A stretch of DNA of 64,000 nt from Arthrobacter psychrochitiniphilus (GTDB lineage Bacteria > Actinomycetota > Actinomycetes > Actinomycetales > Micrococcaceae). The stretch covers positions 62,001 to 126,000 of the forward strand of contig NZ_QHLZ01000007.1 of the NCBI RefSeq assembly GCF_003185915.1. The letters are read 5' to 3'. Under the pieces are notes generated by a model that did not search any database, was not told where the DNA came from, and worked only from the letters and a program-made list of their open reading frames with translations. Made by a program: the position numbers and the translations under genes. Positions 53,139 to 62,231 of the stretch are shown here, piece by piece (position 1 is the first letter of the stretch; each line of letters starts with the position of its first letter).

Positions 53139-56100
53139 CTAGGCCATAGCCTTGGCCAGCGCCACCCGAACCCGCTTTTCCGAGACCGAATATGCGGTCC
53201 CTAGTTCAACCGCGAACAGGCTGACCCGCAACTCCTCGATCATCCAGCGCACATGTTCGAGCCCCGCTGTGGAGCGCTGCCCGGGCAGCAAAGCCGCCAT
53301 GGCGTCGTCGTACTCATCTTCCAAACGCTGCACAGCCGCCATTGACTGCCCATCCCGGAACACATTGCTGGGCAACTTTTCCAACCGCTTCTCAATCGCG
53401 GAGAGGTAGCGCGGCAGCGCGCTGAGCTGGGCAAAGCCTGTCTTGGCCACGAAACCCGGGTAAACCAACAGTTCCAGTTGCTGCCTCACATCGTTGCAAG
53501 CGCTGATGAGCGGCAGGCTGGTGCTTGCCTGCAGTGCCTTCTGAATCCGGACCTTGGAAGCCAGGACACGTTCGACGACGGCCGTTACGGAAAACACCGA
53601 ATCGACAAGTTCCGCGCGCACCACCTCATACAACGCGTCGAAATCCTTTTGGTTCCACGGCAGTGCTGCGGGGGATAATTTATCGATCGTGGCCAGTGTG
53701 CAATCGGCAATCAGCTCCGTGACGGAACCGTGCGGGTTCTGGCTGAAGGTGAGCTTTTCGGTGTTGTTCAAGTGGTCCAGTACGTACCTGTCCGGGGACG
53801 GAATCCGCAACGCGAGCAAACGGATCACACCGCCGCGCATGGCCTTTTCCGCCACATCCTGGCGTTGGAACACCCGGACGCCAGCCGTGGCACCCTCATC
53901 CACCAGCGCTGGGTAGCCCGTCACGGTGTGACCTGCCACTAGGCGCTTGATCTCATGCGGGAGTACGCCTACGTCCCAGGCCGTGATTCCCGAGCGTTCG
54001 GCAATGCCGGAAGAGCCTGTGGCTGGCGGATCCTCTGAAGGCCCTTTCTGCGCCCCGCTCTGCGCCCCGCTCTTCGCCCCGCCCTGCGGCGCTGTCTGCG
54101 GACCGCTTGACTTGGCCGAAACCTTGGCTGCCCGTGCCGGTGTGACGGTCTTTGGCGTAGCCCCCAGCGATTCGGCAATGGCGCGGCGGGTGGCGCCGGC
54201 TAGTTTCGCCTGAAGCCCGGACAGATCTTGATCTTCCTCCAGAATGCGCCCATTTTTATCCACCACGGAGAAGGTCATGCGCAGGTGGGAGGGCACTGCG
54301 TCCCAGTTCCAGGACTTTGGCGGGATGACGTGGCCCTTGATCCGGCGCAATGCCAGCTCCAATGAGGCCTCCAGCGTTTCTGTTCCGGGGTCAAAATCGG
54401 CTGCCAACGCTGCCGCAGCCTGCCGTCCCACATCCGGGGCCGGTATGAAGTTCTTCCTGATGGCCTTGGGCAGTGACTTGATCAACGCGGCCACCAGCTC
54501 CGCCCGCAGGCCAGGAATCTGCCAGCGGAATTGGGCTTCCTGCAACTGATTCAGGAACAACAGCGGCACCTGCACGGTCACGCCGTCGGACGGGTTGGGT
54601 GCGGCACCGGGCGCGGTGGGGTGGAATTCGTAGGAGAGCGGCAGCTCAAATTCGCCCTGCACCCACGTCTTGGGGAAGGCGGCCGGATCCAGATCGGGTT
54701 CCTCCGCCATGACCACGTGCGCATCGAAATCGAGCAGAGCGGCATTTTGGTGCCGGGCATCCTTCCACCATTTATCGAAGTGCAGCTCGGAGACCACCTC
54801 CGGGCCCACACGCTCGTCGTAGAACTCGAAGAGTGTCTCGTCATCCACACGCAGATCACGGCGGCGCATGCGGGTTTCCAGTTCCTCAACCTCGGCCAGG
54901 ACAGCCTGGTTGCGGTGGAAGAACTTATGGTTGGTATGCCAATCGCCCTCCACCAGGGCATGGCGAATGAACAGCTCGCGGCTCAGTTCCGGATCAATGC
55001 GCCCATAGTGGATACGCCGGTCAGGCACAATGGGCACCCCGTAGAGGGTGACCTTCTCATGGGCCATGACCGAGCCCATTTTCTTGGACCAGTGCGGCTC
55101 ACTGTAGCTGCGCTTGACCAAATCTGGGGCCACTTGTTCGGCCCACAAAGGATCGAACTTGGCGGCCGTGCGTGCCCACAGCCGGGACGTCTCCACCAGT
55201 TCGGCGGCCATGACCCAGTCAGGGGACTTCTTGAACAGGGCCGAGCCCGGGAACACCATGAACTTGCTGCCACGGGCGCCGGCGTATTCACGTTTGCGTT
55301 GGTCGTAGAGGCCAATGTGACTGAGCAGTCCGGTCAGCAGCGACATGTGGATGGCGTCATGATTGGCTACCGGGTCAATGTCCTTGCCGGAGACCTTAAT
55401 ATCCAACGACTTGCCCATTTGCTTGAGCTGGGCGAACAAATCCTGCCACTCGCGCACGCGCAGGTAATTGATGAATTCGGCCTTGCACAGGCGCCGGAAC
55501 GCGCTGGAGGACAGCTCCGCCTGCTTGTCCTTGATGTAGCGCCACAGGTTCAAAAAGCCTGTGAAGTCCGAGTTCTCGTCAACAAAGCGCTTGTGCTTCT
55601 CCGTGGCAATTTGGGCTTTGTCAGTGGGGCGTTCACGCGGGTCCTGAATAGTGAGTGCCGCAGCGAGCACCATCACCTCGGCGGCAACACCGCGTTTGGC
55701 GGCCTCCACAATCATGCGTCCCAGCCGCGGATCCACCGGCAGTTGGGAGAGTTGGCGTCCCACACCGGTGATGGCACCGGCGGCGGTCACGGCACCGAGC
55801 TCGCGCAACAAGGTCACGCCGTCGGTGATGGCACGGGAGTCCGGCGGCTGCACGAACGGGAACTTTTCCACGTCCTTGGGACCCTTGGCCACGCCCATGG
55901 CCGTCATCTGCAAAATGACGGCGGCTAAGTTGGTGCGCAGGATTTCCGGATCGGTGAACTCGCTGCGGGCGGTGAAGTCCTCCTCCGAGTACAGGCGGAT
56001 GCAAATACCGTCAGAGACACGCCCACAACGTCCCGAGCGCTGATTAGCCGAGGCCTGGGAGACCCGTTCAATGGGTAGGCGCTGGACTTTAGTCCGGTGC

Positions 56101-57155
56101 GAGTAGCGGGAGATCCGGGCCGTGCCGGGATCAATGACGTACTTGATGCCCGGCACTGTCAGGGAGGTCTCGGCAACGTTGGTGGCCAGCACAATGCGCG
56201 GGCGGTTACCGGGGGAGAACACGGCGTGCTGCTCGGCCAGCGACAACCGGGCATAGAGAGGCAAAATCTGCACATTGCGCAGACGAGGATTCGTTTTAAC
56301 CCTGCCAGCCAGGGCATCGGCGGCGTCACGGATTTCACGCTCGCCGGAGAAGAAAATCAGGATGTCCCCGGGTGCTTCCTTGGAGAGTTCATCCACGGCG
56401 TCACACACGGCGTCCAGGGGATCCCGATCCTCCTCGTCGTTGCCGCCGTCGCGTTGCCGGTCACCCAAGCGATCCCTTGCCGAGCGGTCGGCACCCACGC
56501 CTAGTTCGTCGTCGTCCTCCCCATCCTCAGAGGCTCCATTGGCGGGGCCAGAGAGCGGGCGGTAGCGGATGTCCACGGGGAAGGTGCGCCCCGAGACCTC
56601 AACAATGGGGGCCGGGCCCTCGGGGGAGGCGAAGTGCGTGGCGAAGCGCTCGGGGTCAATGGTGGCTGAGGTGATGATGACCTTCAAATCCGGGCGCTGG
56701 GGCAGGATTTGCCGCAGGTAGCCGAGGATGAAGTCGATGTTCAGGGAGCGTTCGTGGGCCTCGTCAATGATGATGACGGAGTATTTGCGCAGGAGCCTAT
56801 CGCGCTGAATTTCCGCCAGCAGGATGCCGTCGGTCATGAGTTTGATCTTGGTGGCCGGGCCCACATGACCGGTGAAGCGGACCTGGAAACCCACCTCCTG
56901 GCCAATTTCCACGCCGAGTTCACTCGCGATGCGTTCGGCCACGGTGCGTGCGGCGAGGCGGCGCGGCTGGGTGTGCCCAATGAGGCCCTTCTCGGCCAGC
57001 CCCAATTCCACGCACATCTTAGGGATCTGGGTGGTCTTTCCCGAACCGGTTTCGCCGGCGATGATGGTGACCTGGTTGGCTGCGATCGCGGCCATGATGT
57101 CCTCGCGGCGCTCAGAGACAGGCAGCGCGGGAGGATAAGTAATAGTCAAAGTCAT
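53139..57155 (-). CDS. hrpA: ATP-dependent RNA helicase HrpA (DEAH type)
   Basis: 1338 residues. Walker A GETGSGKTTQIPK near residue 36, the DEAH box IIDEAHERSLNIDF near 130, SAT motif, and the C-terminal helicase motifs TNVAETSLTVPGIKYVIDPG and QRSGRCGRV. The OB-like domain and the large DUF3418 C-terminal part (GPEVVSELHFDKWWKDARH..., WLPNFYxx region) are typical of HrpA. In some bacteria it frees stalled or collided ribosomes. A short Ala/Gln/Ser-rich linker (about residue 1030) is encoded by three 12-bp repeats. Confidence 0.95.
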   Translation of the reverse strand: MTLTITYPPALPVSERREDIMAAIAANQVTIIAGETGSGKTTQIPKMCVELGLAEKGLIGHTQPRRLAARTVAERIASELGVEIGQEVGFQVRFTGHVGPATKIKLMTDGILLAEIQRDRLLRKYSVIIIDEAHERSLNIDFILGYLRQILPQRPDLKVIITSATIDPERFATHFASPEGPAPIVEVSGRTFPVDIRYRPLSGPANGASEDGEDDDELGVGADRSARDRLGDRQRDGGNDEEDRDPLDAVCDAVDELSKEAPGDILIFFSGEREIRDAADALAGRVKTNPRLRNVQILPLYARLSLAEQHAVFSPGNRPRIVLATNVAETSLTVPGIKYVIDPGTARISRYSHRTKVQRLPIERVSQASANQRSGRCGRVSDGICIRLYSEEDFTARSEFTDPEILRTNLAAVILQMTAMGVAKGPKDVEKFPFVQPPDSRAITDGVTLLRELGAVTAAGAITGVGRQLSQLPVDPRLGRMIVEAAKRGVAAEVMVLAAALTIQDPRERPTDKAQIATEKHKRFVDENSDFTGFLNLWRYIKDKQAELSSSAFRRLCKAEFINYLRVREWQDLFAQLKQMGKSLDIKVSGKDIDPVANHDAIHMSLLTGLLSHIGLYDQRKREYAGARGSKFMVFPGSALFKKSPDWVMAAELVETSRLWARTAAKFDPLWAEQVAPDLVKRSYSEPHWSKKMGSVMAHEKVTLYGVPIVPDRRIHYGRIDPELSRELFIRHALVEGDWHTNHKFFHRNQAVLAEVEELETRMRRRDLRVDDETLFEFYDERVGPEVVSELHFDKWWKDARHQNAALLDFDAHVVMAEEPDLDPAAFPKTWVQGEFELPLSYEFHPTAPGAAPNPSDGVTVQVPLLFLNQLQEAQFRWQIPGLRAELVAALIKSLPKAIRKNFIPAPDVGRQAAAALAADFDPGTETLEASLELALRRIKGHVIPPKSWNWDAVPSHLRMTFSVVDKNGRILEEDQDLSGLQAKLAGATRRAIAESLGATPKTVTPARAAKVSAKSSGPQTAPQGGAKSGAQSGAQKGPSEDPPATGSSGIAERSGITAWDVGVLPHEIKRLVAGHTVTGYPALVDEGATAGVRVFQRQDVAEKAMRGGVIRLLALRIPSPDRYVLDHLNNTEKLTFSQNPHGSVTELIADCTLATIDKLSPAALPWNQKDFDALYEVVRAELVDSVFSVTAVVERVLASKVRIQKALQASTSLPLISACNDVRQQLELLVYPGFVAKTGFAQLSALPRYLSAIEKRLEKLPSNVFRDGQSMAAVQRLEDEYDDAMAALLPGQRSTAGLEHVRWMIEELRVSLFAVELGTAYSVSEKRVRVALAKAMA
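54049..54084 (+). repeat. Three 12-bp tandem repeats inside hrpA
   Basis: TGCGCCCCGCTC occurs at 54049-54060 and 54061-54072, with a variant TTCGCCCCGCCC at 54073-54084. In the protein this is a Gly-Ala-Gln/Lys-Ser linker. Likely slippage-prone, and length may vary between strains. Confidence 0.8.
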
Positions 57156-57167
57156 GGTGCCACCAGT

Positions 57168-58046
57168 TTATGCCGTTATTGGTACCGGAGCCCCTTTGCG
57201 CACTGCGGCGCGGATACTGAGGGTTCTTTTGGCAGCCAGCACCAGAAGTACGACGCCGGATACTGCCACCGCCGCCCCGCCGGCAACACACGCCTGGCCC
57301 AAGTACGGGACGGGCTGCGCGGTCGCCTTGAGCAGCGCGCTCGCCTCAAGCAGCGCCAACCCGGTCATGATGGCCGTGCTGCCGAGCCCCGCCAACAGCA
57401 CGCCGCTGGTGAACTGTAGGAGGTTCCCGGCAGTGCTCCGCCGCCATGAGCGGTCAAGGGATGCCATGCGGGGATCGGGGAGGGAAAGTGTGGTCATGAT
57501 CCGGTGCAGGGCCAGTGCTGACGCGCCGCTGAACAGGACCGCCACTGCAGCCAGCGGGACGCCGTCGAGGTGTATTGCAACAAAGGCAGGGGCCAAAGCA
57601 GTAGCTGCCACAAAAGCAAGGAAGGCCAGCAACGCAGCGCCCGGGAGGATGAAGGAGCGGGCTGGCACAAGGGGCATGGATTCCTGGGCCGAGGCGGGCT
57701 GTTGCTTGGCGGGCTGTTGCTTGGCTGGCAAGGCCGAATAGAGCAGTAGCCCGCCACTGGCCGCGAGTCCTGTTGTCAATGCAGTTGCTATGCCCGCATT
57801 GGCTACCAACCCAATAGAGACCCTCAACAGGGCCGCAAACATGACCGCTGCGAATATGAGTCCGCCTACCATGCGCATTTGCGCCCCCAGCATGGCCTTG
57901 TCCTCTTCGCCCTGGCTGGGGGCAGACGGGGTGCGCCCGGGAGCGAGGGCCCTGGGTGCCTTCTTCTTCGTAATCCATGAGGCGGTTGCCGTAATGCCCC
58001 ACGCCACGGCGGCCAGAACGGCGAGCAGAGCAATCAACTTGGTCAT
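57168..58046 (-). CDS. Hypothetical membrane protein with about seven helices
   Basis: 292 residues. Hydrophobic stretches near residues 3-22, 60-80, 88-105, 135-160, 163-185, 210-235 and 255-275; the helices are Ala/Leu/Val-rich and no enzymatic motif is seen. A polar linker (PAKQQPAKQQPA near residue 107) is encoded by two 15-bp repeats. Follows hrpA on the same strand (13-base gap upstream of hrpA start). Function unknown. Confidence 0.55.
   Translation of the reverse strand: MTKLIALLAVLAAVAWGITATASWITKKKAPRALAPGRTPSAPSQGEEDKAMLGAQMRMVGGLIFAAVMFAALLRVSIGLVANAGIATALTTGLAASGGLLLYSALPAKQQPAKQQPASAQESMPLVPARSFILPGAALLAFLAFVAATALAPAFVAIHLDGVPLAAVAVLFSGASALALHRIMTTLSLPDPRMASLDRSWRRSTAGNLLQFTSGVLLAGLGSTAIMTGLALLEASALLKATAQPVPYLGQACVAGGAAVAVSGVVLLVLAAKRTLSIRAAVRKGAPVPITA
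57696..57725 (+). repeat. 15-bp tandem duplication in the membrane-protein gene
   Basis: GGGCTGTTGCTTGGC occurs head-to-tail at 57696-57710 and 57711-57725. It adds five residues (AKQQP) to a cytoplasmic or periplasmic linker and keeps the frame. Confidence 0.88.
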
Positions 58047-58094
58047 GGGGAAAGTCTTCCATGAATCAAGGGGCCCGTTGGTCCACGGAAACGG

Positions 58095-58580
58095 TCAGCT
58101 TGCTGCGTCGGTGATCTTCTCCAGCAGTTTCGCCAACAGGGCCTGTTCATCCTTGGAAAGCGTGCCGGTGATGGAACGCTCCGTGGCCAGGTGGGTTGGC
58201 AGAGCGGCCTCCACCAGATTCCTGCCGGCCGGCGTCAGCGAGACCAAGGTGCCCCGTCCGTCGTCGGGGTTGGCAGTGCGTGAAACCAGGCCCCGCGCCT
58301 CAAGTTTGTTCAGGCGCTGGGCCACGGCACTGGTGGAAATCATGGCATCGCGGGCCAGGACGGCCGGTGTAAGGCTGTGGGGGAGGCCGCTGCGCAAGAG
58401 GGTTGCGAGCACGTCGAAGGTGGGAGAATCCAGTCCCTGCGCCGCGAAATTCGCGGCGATGCGGGCCTCCACGGCCGATGCGGCACGGCTGAGTCGGCCA
58501 ATGACGGCCATGGGCGAGACATCCAGCTGTGGCTTTTCGGTGTGCCACTGGGCAAGGATGCGCTCTACTTGGCTTGTCAT
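58095..58580 (-). CDS. MarR-family regulator
   Basis: 161 residues. The winged helix is intact (DSPTFDVLATLLRSGLPHSLTPAVLARDAMISTSAVAQRLNKLEARGLVSR), with NPDDGRGTLVSLTPAGR as the wing. A perfect 41-bp palindrome fills most of the gap to the divergent EamA gene, so the protein most likely represses that gene and perhaps itself. The ligand is unknown. Confidence 0.88.
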   Translation of the reverse strand: MTSQVERILAQWHTEKPQLDVSPMAVIGRLSRAASAVEARIAANFAAQGLDSPTFDVLATLLRSGLPHSLTPAVLARDAMISTSAVAQRLNKLEARGLVSRTANPDDGRGTLVSLTPAGRNLVEAALPTHLATERSITGTLSKDEQALLAKLLEKITDAAS

Positions 58581-58596
58581 GGAACCATAGTAGCAA

Positions 58597-58637
58597 TTTG
58601 CTAAGCACTTAGTTATATTAACTAAGTGCTTAGCAAA
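58597..58637. promoter_or_regulatory. Perfect 41-bp palindrome between marR and eamA
   Basis: Two 19-base arms (TTTGCTAAGCACTTAGTTA and its exact complement) flank a 3-base centre, TAT. It contains TATATT (58614-58619), the likely -10 of the EamA gene, and the GTG start at 58626 itself. Within each arm CTAAGCACTTAG is also nearly self-complementary. It is ideal for a MarR dimer, possibly two dimers. It is 17 bases from the MarR start. Confidence 0.9.
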
Positions 58638-59582
58638 AAACTTATTCTCGTCACTGCCGTTGCTCCCGCCCTGTGGGGGACTACCTATCTCACTACAACC
58701 TTGTTTCTGCCGGAGGGGAGGCCGCTGCTGGCTGCCGTGCTACGTGCCGTGCCGGCGGGGATTGTGCTGTTGGCCCTTGCCCGACAATTACCGCGGGGGT
58801 CCTGGTGGTGGAAGTCGTGGATTCTTGGAGTGCTGAACATTGGGCTCTTCTTTGCCCTGCTATTTGTGGCGGCATACCGGCTGCCCGGGGGAGTCGCCGC
58901 CATCGTGGGTGGAGCTCAGCCACTGCTTGTTGCGCTGCTGGCGAGCTGGCTGTTGCGCGAGAAGTTGACCCTGCAGCGGCTGCTGGCTGGCTGGGCGGGC
59001 GTTTTCGGGGTGGCTTTGATTGTGCTGGCGTCCCAATCGCGGCTGGATGCGCTGGGTCTCGCGGCTGCTGCAGGCGGCACCATATCCATGGCGACTGGCA
59101 CGGTCCTGGCCAAGAAATGGGGCCAGCCTGCATCCAGGACGGGGCAGGCCGTGCCGCAACTGGCCACCACCGCATGGCAGCTGCTGGCCGGCGGGGCCAC
59201 TCTGGCTGTTCTGCTCCTGGCGTTTGAGGGCCTGCCATCAGAACCGCTGACTGGGCGCAACGTGGCAGGTTACCTCTATTTGTCTCTCGTGGGGACGGCG
59301 TTGGCCTATTGGTGCTGGTTTCGAGGCCTGGCCGGGCTTCCTGCTGGCGCGGCGGCTTTCCTGGGCTTGCTCAGCCCCGTGGTTGCCATTGTGGTGGGGT
59401 GGGCCGTCGCTGGCGAGAAACTGGGCCCGTGGCAGTTGGTGGGTATCCTCGTGGTGTTGGCATCAGTTGTTGCCGGCGTGAGAATGAAGGGATCCGATCA
59501 TGACCTTGGCAAATTTCGAGCTCGCAGACAGGACTTTCCTGTTGCGGCGGGCAGTGGAGTCCGACGTCGGGCCCCTCGTTGA
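58626..59582 (+). CDS. EamA-family (DMT) transporter
   Basis: 318 residues from GTG 58626. Two five-helix EamA halves (about residues 5-140 and 150-290). The family core ends around VLASVVAGVRMKG; the last 25 residues run into the next gene in another frame and are not family sequence. A TATATT -10 six bases before the GTG and no space for a ribosome site suggest a leaderless transcript. It exports small metabolites or drugs. Probably repressed by the divergent MarR protein. Confidence 0.88.
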   Translation: MLSKKLILVTAVAPALWGTTYLTTTLFLPEGRPLLAAVLRAVPAGIVLLALARQLPRGSWWWKSWILGVLNIGLFFALLFVAAYRLPGGVAAIVGGAQPLLVALLASWLLREKLTLQRLLAGWAGVFGVALIVLASQSRLDALGLAAAAGGTISMATGTVLAKKWGQPASRTGQAVPQLATTAWQLLAGGATLAVLLLAFEGLPSEPLTGRNVAGYLYLSLVGTALAYWCWFRGLAGLPAGAAAFLGLLSPVVAIVVGWAVAGEKLGPWQLVGILVVLASVVAGVRMKGSDHDLGKFRARRQDFPVAAGSGVRRRAPR

Positions 59583-59991
59583 GCTGTTGGCCAACGACCA
59601 GCTGCGTGCCGATGTGGATTCCGCGGACCCTGCACGTCAGCTCGGCTACCTGGATGCCTTTGCGGCGATCGATGCCGATCCTGCCCACTTGCTGTGTGTG
59701 GTTGAGGATGACTCGGGGGAGGCGGTGGCCACCATGCAACTGTCCTGCATACCGGGGCTGGCCCGCGGCGGATCCTTGCGGATGCAGATAGAGGCGGTTC
59801 GTGTCTCGGAGGGTTTGCGGGGTGCTGGGCTGGGATCGGCCATGATGGGCTGGGCTGTTGAAGAAGCCCGCCGGCGCGGTGCTGCCTTGGTGCAGCTCAC
59901 CAGCGACAACTCGCGCACGGATGCCCACCGCTTCTATGAGCGGCTGGGCTTTGTGCAGTCACATGCAGGGTTCAAACTGCTGCTGCGGTGA
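59500..59991 (+). CDS. GNAT-family N-acetyltransferase
   Basis: 163 residues from ATG 59500, supported by AAGGGAT upstream. It overlaps the end of the EamA gene by 83 bases in another frame. Acetyl-CoA motif: RMQIEAVRVSEGLRGAGLGSAMMGWAVEEARRRGA, then VQLTSDNSRTDAHRFYERLGFV. The acceptor is unknown. Cotranscription with the EamA transporter suggests a joint role, for example in detoxification. Confidence 0.86.
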   Translation: MTLANFELADRTFLLRRAVESDVGPLVELLANDQLRADVDSADPARQLGYLDAFAAIDADPAHLLCVVEDDSGEAVATMQLSCIPGLARGGSLRMQIEAVRVSEGLRGAGLGSAMMGWAVEEARRRGAALVQLTSDNSRTDAHRFYERLGFVQSHAGFKLLLR

Positions 59992-60226
59992 GAGGTGCTG
60001 TGGTGTACTGTGCAGTGCGGTTTCCGCTCCCAGCTCCGCTCTTGATTCCTCCACAGTGGGGTCTGCGGTGGCGCCTGTCCACGAGGGGGAATCCACTGCT
60101 TTGAATGTCAGTGCCATGCCCTAGTCTGGAAGTACGAATTGGTTAGGGGTTACCCGTACAGAGATTCTTTCATTCGCCAGATGTACCGGCTTCAGCCGGA
60201 ACGGGAGTTTCAGGCAGGTGAGCGGC

Positions 60227-62218
60227 ATGGCAGTACCGGAGTGGTTCGACGAACGCGGCGGCATGGGCCGGTTCCGTGCAAGCGACCCGGCGCAGCTAGG
60301 CTCTGTCGCCGCCCCTGCCGCAGGCACTGTCGCCGCCCCTGCTGCTGGCCCCGGCGCGGCACCTACTAACGCCACTGAACTCAGCCCCGGTGCCGGCCCC
60401 GGCGCGGCACCTACTAACGCCCCTGAATCCAGCCGCGGAGCCATCGGGCTTGTGCATTGGGGAATGGATACGCTCCAGCGCTGTGGTGAATTTTTTGATC
60501 CTGTGGTTTTGGCTAATTTGGATGCCGCGCTGGCCCACGAACTGGCCAACCGTGCCAGCAGTAGGGCAGCTGACGCCGCACAGGAGCTGGAATTGGCCAT
60601 TTGTGAGTCCCGCCCGGCCCAAGCTTTGGCACACTTTGCCCAGCAGCAGTCTTCCTCCAAGGCAACAGCAGCCAAGGCTCAGGGACGCGCTGCCGAAGCC
60701 ACCGTGGTGATCACCTCCCTAGGCGGCGCGGCCACTGATCTCGGCTTTGACCCCGCAATCGTTGACGGTGTTTCAAGCGCATCGCTTGTGGACGCCATTT
60801 CCGTTTTGGAGGAAGCCAAAAATGCCTTGTCGGCTGTGCAAGCTCAGGCCCAAGCGCTTTTCGTTGCAGGACAACGGCTGGAACAGGCTAGGTCCGGGGT
60901 GCCCCAGGAAAGGTTGGGCCGGGGCATCATCCAACAGGTGGCGTTGGCCCGGCATGAATCACCGCACCGCGGACGGCAGCTGGCTGAGCTCTCAGAAGTC
61001 CTTGTCCGGGAGATGCCCCACACCATGAACGCACTGGTTCAAGGGAATATCAATGAGTACCGTGCCACCATCGTGGCGCGCGAGACGGCGTTTCTGTCCT
61101 TCGAAGACCGCGCGAAGGTGGACCAAATGATCTGTGGCGACGCGGACGCAGTTGCACTTCTCGGTACGCGGGAGCTTGCAGCCTCCAGTCGCAAGGCAGC
61201 CTATGGGCTGGACCCGCAGGCGTTTCTCAAGCGCCACGAGAAAGCGGTGGGAGACCGCTACGTCTCGCTCTGTCCTGCTCCCGACGGCATGACATTTTTG
61301 ACCGCACTGATCCCGTTGAAGCAAGGGATTCGTATCCTGACCACCCTCACCAAGGTTGCAGATAGCGCCAAAGCTTCCGGAAACGAACGAAGTAAGGGCC
61401 AGATCATGGCAGACGCTTTGATGCACCGGCTCATTCAGCACGCACCCTGCGACGAAGGCGCAGGAACGTTGAGCGACCACCGCGGAGTGCCCGAAGAAGG
61501 AGCGCCAACGGAGGGCGCGTCAACAGTTGGTGTGCCGTCCCAAGCTGTGGCCGCTGAGGGCACAACAGCCGCCGGGGTTTCCGGGGCCGGCCACGCGGCT
61601 GGCACGTCGTGGACAACAGGTTCCCAGCCCTCTGCAGGCGGCGGCTCCATGTGCACCACCGTCAGTGAGCCGGACATCGCGTTGGAACTGGTCATGACGG
61701 ACAGGGCGCTGTTCGAGGGGGCCAATGATCCGGCCGTTCTGGTGGGCTACGATCCCATCCCTGCGCCCCTGGCGCGCAGCATGGTTCTAGGTGATGGGGG
61801 CGGATTCTCTCCGCAGGTGTGGTTAAAACGGCTTTTCACGCATCCGAAGAGCAATGCGCTCATGGCCATGGACTCACGATCCCGGCTCTTCCCGGAAGGC
61901 ATGAAGGAGTTCATCAGGCTCCAAGACCAGCGCTGCCAAACACCATACTGCGATGCGCCCATCCGCCAGTACGACCACTTCAAGGCTTACGCCGCAGGTG
62001 GGCTAACCACCATTGAGAATGGGAAGGGGCTCTGTGTCGATTGCAATCAGCAAAAGGAAGCACCCGGCTGGTCGTTTGAGCGGGGAGCCGGACCAGAACA
62101 TGGCCTGCCCACCACAGAAATACGCACACCCACAGGCCACCGTTATGTCTCCACGGCACCTCCGCTGCCGGGAGGCACCCAGGGAAAGCCTTCACGACGG
62201 TCGAACGGGAAGTGGTGA
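60227..62218 (+). CDS. DUF222/HNH endonuclease-domain protein (13E12-like)
   Basis: 663 residues from ATG 60227; a GTG at 60218 is also possible. The first 75 residues contain Ala/Pro/Gly repeats (two 48-base DNA units). The central region is DUF222-like (helix-rich, about 80-420). The C-terminal HNH domain reads DQRCQTPYCDAPIRQYDHFKAY, then GKGLCVDCNQQKE, with the zinc cysteines and HNH-like His/Asn in place. Related to the mycobacterial 13E12 repeat family. Its role is not known; it could be a mobile or defence-associated nuclease. Confidence 0.85.
   Translation: MAVPEWFDERGGMGRFRASDPAQLGSVAAPAAGTVAAPAAGPGAAPTNATELSPGAGPGAAPTNAPESSRGAIGLVHWGMDTLQRCGEFFDPVVLANLDAALAHELANRASSRAADAAQELELAICESRPAQALAHFAQQQSSSKATAAKAQGRAAEATVVITSLGGAATDLGFDPAIVDGVSSASLVDAISVLEEAKNALSAVQAQAQALFVAGQRLEQARSGVPQERLGRGIIQQVALARHESPHRGRQLAELSEVLVREMPHTMNALVQGNINEYRATIVARETAFLSFEDRAKVDQMICGDADAVALLGTRELAASSRKAAYGLDPQAFLKRHEKAVGDRYVSLCPAPDGMTFLTALIPLKQGIRILTTLTKVADSAKASGNERSKGQIMADALMHRLIQHAPCDEGAGTLSDHRGVPEEGAPTEGASTVGVPSQAVAAEGTTAAGVSGAGHAAGTSWTTGSQPSAGGGSMCTTVSEPDIALELVMTDRALFEGANDPAVLVGYDPIPAPLARSMVLGDGGGFSPQVWLKRLFTHPKSNALMAMDSRSRLFPEGMKEFIRLQDQRCQTPYCDAPIRQYDHFKAYAAGGLTTIENGKGLCVDCNQQKEAPGWSFERGAGPEHGLPTTEIRTPTGHRYVSTAPPLPGGTQGKPSRRSNGKW
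60347..60421 (+). repeat. 48-base tandem repeat in the DUF222-HNH gene
   Basis: A 27-base block (starting GGCCCCGGCGCGGCACC) is repeated exactly 48 bases later (60347-60373 and 60395-60421). It encodes two copies of a GPGAAPTNA segment. A 24-base-spaced repeat of GTCGCCGCCCCTGC lies just upstream (60305 and 60329). The region is likely variable in length. Confidence 0.85.
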
Positions 62219-62231
62219 TGGGGCCACCTGC

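Noticed and set aside
54531..55928. 465-codon open frame on the plus strand
   Set aside because: It lies entirely antisense to hrpA; the translation has no family pattern and follows from the high-GC codon use of hrpA.
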